Assembly (NCBI GenBank): GCA_964423865.1
Contig: CAYRGN010000072.1
Location: forward strand, 1-6,872
From: Leadbetterella sp964423865
GTDB taxonomy: Bacteria; Bacteroidota; Bacteroidia; Cytophagales; Spirosomataceae
Reading direction: 5' to 3'
Length of the DNA: 6,872 nt
Positions 6,116-6,872 of the stretch are shown here, in pieces. The notes under the pieces are model-generated. The model was not told the origin of the DNA. It ran no database searches and saw only the letters and a list, made by a program, of their open reading frames with translations. Position 1 is the first letter of the stretch. Each line of letters opens with the position of its first letter. Position numbers and translations under genes: made by a program.

Positions 6116-6171
6116 GACCAGCTGTGGGCGACCAGCTGCGGGCGGCTAGCTGTGGGCGGCTAGCTACGGGC
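6116..6171. repeat. 14-bp tandem repeat (double heptads) upstream of the response regulator
   Basis: Four consecutive 14-mers: GACCAGCTGTGGGC (6116-6129), GACCAGCTGCGGGC (6130-6143), GGCTAGCTGTGGGC (6144-6157) and GGCTAGCTACGGGC (6158-6171), followed by a partial GGTCAGCC. Each 14-mer is an AGC-containing heptad plus a GGGC heptad, resembling the other heptad arrays. The array begins 17 nt upstream of the start at 6099 and is probably in the 5' leader if the promoter at 6222-6229 is used. Confidence 0.88.
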
Positions 6172-6184
6172 GGTCAGCCGTTAC

Positions 6185-6196
6185 CTAACCGGTTAG
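6185..6196. promoter_or_regulatory. perfect 12-bp palindrome CTAACCGGTTAG
   Basis: The palindrome lies between the 14-bp tandem repeat and a candidate -7 box for the response regulator, about 90 nt upstream of its start. It could be a dimer binding site or an RNA stem in the leader. Short perfect palindromes also occur by chance, so the function is open. Confidence 0.25.
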
Positions 6197-6221
6197 CGCC
6201 GGTCTCCCTCCGCTTCCAGGT

Positions 6222-6229
6222 CAAAAATA
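6222..6229 (-). promoter_or_regulatory. possible -7 box of the response-regulator promoter
   Basis: On the minus strand this reads TATTTTTG, matching TAnnTTTG. A weak CTTTC lies 18 nt upstream where the -33 TTTG would be expected. Transcription from here would give a leader of roughly 110 nt that contains the palindrome and the 14-bp repeats. Moderate to low confidence, as AT-rich matches are common. Confidence 0.35.
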
Positions 6230-6304
6230 CGAAAAAACTGCTTCCCGGAAAGGAGGTTTTTTTCACCTCACGCATCCCGGTATTCCCAACGCATAAAATA
6301 CCTG

Positions 6305-6312
6305 TAAATTTG
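6305..6312 (+). promoter_or_regulatory. -7 promoter box (TAAATTTG) beside a palindromic operator
   Basis: An exact match to the Bacteroidota -7 consensus TAnnTTTG, identical to the box before the BatD-like gene. The expected transcription start is around 6317-6320, immediately before the 22-bp palindrome, which is where a repressor site would be expected. No recognisable gene follows on this strand. Confidence 0.4.
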
Positions 6313-6326
6313 CTGTATAGACTATG

Positions 6327-6348
6327 TTTACGCAATCGATTGCGTAAA
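6327..6348. promoter_or_regulatory. perfect 22-bp palindrome, LacI/PurR-family operator-like
   Basis: The site consists of TTTACGCAATC followed by its exact inverted repeat GATTGCGTAAA. The inner ACGCAATCGATTGCGT has the central CG and ACGCAA half-sites typical of LacI/GalR-family operators and differs from the PurR box ACGCAAACGTTTGCGT only in the centre. Perfect symmetry over 22 bp is unlikely by chance. No LacI-family gene or sugar-uptake gene is in the window, so the regulator and target are unknown. The operator reading is inference from family knowledge. Confidence 0.6.
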
Positions 6349-6644
6349 TGCTCGATATATTGCCGTCTTTCCTGTTCTATGCCCTGAATCTGCCAAAATT
6401 CAGACTGCTCCAAACCTCACCGGTAAGCTACTGCCATACCGTAAAAGACATTGAACCCCAGCGGTGTGGCCTGGAAGACCAACCCGTAAAAGTTAAGGTG
6501 GAATTTTTTTCGAAGCGCGGCAGGCTGTAGTGACCTACGCGCTTTTTGTATTATATTTGCTCCTTGTAATCAAGTGTCGTCCGCATGAAAGGGGTCAACC
6601 TTCCCGCTCTTAACACGTGGATATCACCGCTTTCAGCTATCGAT
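6349..6644. other. stretch without a convincing gene; possible decayed gene end
   Basis: No confident gene. A plus-strand 60-codon frame starts at 6348 directly after the palindrome, but its product is unlike anything I recognise. On the minus strand an open stretch of 50 codons runs from 6569 to a TGA at 6417-6419 and ends in segments such as LNFYGLVFQ and FNVFYGMAVAYR, whose alternating hydrophobic pattern resembles the last strands of an outer-membrane beta-barrel. It has no plausible start codon, so it would be a remnant of a larger gene. Both readings overlap and at most one can be real. Confidence is low for either. Confidence 0.25.
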
Positions 6645-6755
6645 GCTAAATTTTTAAACTTATGGAATAGCCATAAGCATTCAGCTATCAGCCGGGCGGG
6701 CGACGCTTCGGTGGCGTACTACTATCGGAAAACTGGTACACCCACTGGTGGCTAG
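6585..6755 (+). CDS. doubtful small ORF running into a repeat
   Basis: A 56-codon frame from ATG 6585 to TAG 6753. A TATATTTG box at 6552-6559 lies 25 nt upstream, a typical promoter-to-start distance in Bacteroidota. Only the first 20 codons lie outside the dispersed repeat copy B; the rest translates repeat sequence. The product is not recognised and lacks a signal peptide or clear domain. It may be a gene start interrupted by the repeat, or chance. Confidence 0.15.
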   Translation: MKGVNLPALNTWISPLSAIDAKFLNLWNSHKHSAISRAGDASVAYYYRKTGTPTGG

Positions 6756-6801
6756 GCGCCCTCCAATGAATAAGTGGACCGCTGATAGCTGAAGGCCGGC
6801 A
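6645..6801 (+). repeat. dispersed modular repeat element, copy B
   Basis: The unit starts with GCTAAATTTTTAAACTTATG, then GAATAGCCATAAGC, a heptad arm ATTCAGCTATCAGC, a GC-rich core and an inverted arm GCTGATAGCTG (6781-6791). The core segment 6750-6774 matches copy A inverted at 24 of 25 positions. The next unit begins about 157 bp later at 6802, so units can stand in tandem. It is opposite in orientation to copy A, and the 13-nt GGGCGACGCTTCG (6698-6710) sits at a different place within the core than in copy A. Confidence 0.8.
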
Positions 6802-6872
6802 GCTAAAATTAATACTTATGAAATAGCCATGAGCATTCAGCTATCAGCTATCAGAAAACCGGCACACCAACC
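6802..6872 (+). repeat. dispersed modular repeat element, copy C (cut by window end)
   Basis: Begins with the box GCTAAAATTAATACTTATG (6802-6820), then AAATAGCCATGAGC, which is identical to the outer end of copy A, then heptads TCAGCTATCAGCTATCAG. The last bases, AAAACCGGCACACCAACC, resemble the copy A core read on the minus strand (AAATTCGGCACACCAGCG). The unit continues past 6872. Confidence 0.75.

Noticed and set aside
6174..6413. A 79-codon minus-strand frame starting at TTG
   Set aside because: It runs through the palindrome, the promoter box and the leader region, has only a weak start and an unrecognised product.

Overview
The window looks like a chromosomal segment of a member of the Bacteroidota, most likely the Flavobacteriia, with moderate-to-high GC for that group. 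The evidence is the protein sequences (phosphoglycerate kinase, chorismate synthase, a BatD-like protein and a secreted Asp-box propeller), several TAnnTTTG boxes that fit the Bacteroidota -7 promoter consensus, and a general lack of strong Shine-Dalgarno sequences. No tRNA, rRNA, CRISPR array, transposase or phage gene was seen.

Layout: 1-249 is the leader and promoter region of pgk. pgk (+, 250-1440) converges on a secreted six-Asp-box beta-propeller protein (-, 1600-2604), and a nested palindrome of the ctcgactacgctcgaac type lies between them (about 1473-1597). The divergent gap 2605-3013 is almost entirely repetitive: a dispersed modular element with heptanucleotide arms, then degenerate AGC heptads, then a CTCACTA heptamer array. 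Next come a BatD-like membrane-anchored protein (+, 3014-4339) and aroC (+, 4336-5412), which overlap by ATGA and are probably co-transcribed. An OmpR-type response regulator (-, 5416-6099) converges on aroC with only 3 bp between the stop codons and has no histidine kinase beside it. From 6100 to 6872 I see no convincing gene. That stretch holds a 14-bp tandem repeat directly upstream of the regulator, a perfect 22-bp LacI/PurR-like palindrome next to a TAAATTTG box, a possible gene remnant, and two more copies of the dispersed element, the last cut by the window edge.

Functionally the protein-coding genes are mostly ordinary: glycolysis, the last step of chorismate synthesis, a signalling regulator and two envelope or secreted proteins. 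The unusual content is between the genes. A 19-20 nt box of the form GCTAAA-N(10-11)-ATG occurs five times. Two copies supply the start codons of the propeller gene and the response regulator, and three form the outer ends of dispersed repeat units, where the ATG is followed after one codon by TAG. Heptad-based repeats sit directly upstream of three of the five genes. This suggests a repeat family that is tied to, or spreads, gene-start/leader sequences.
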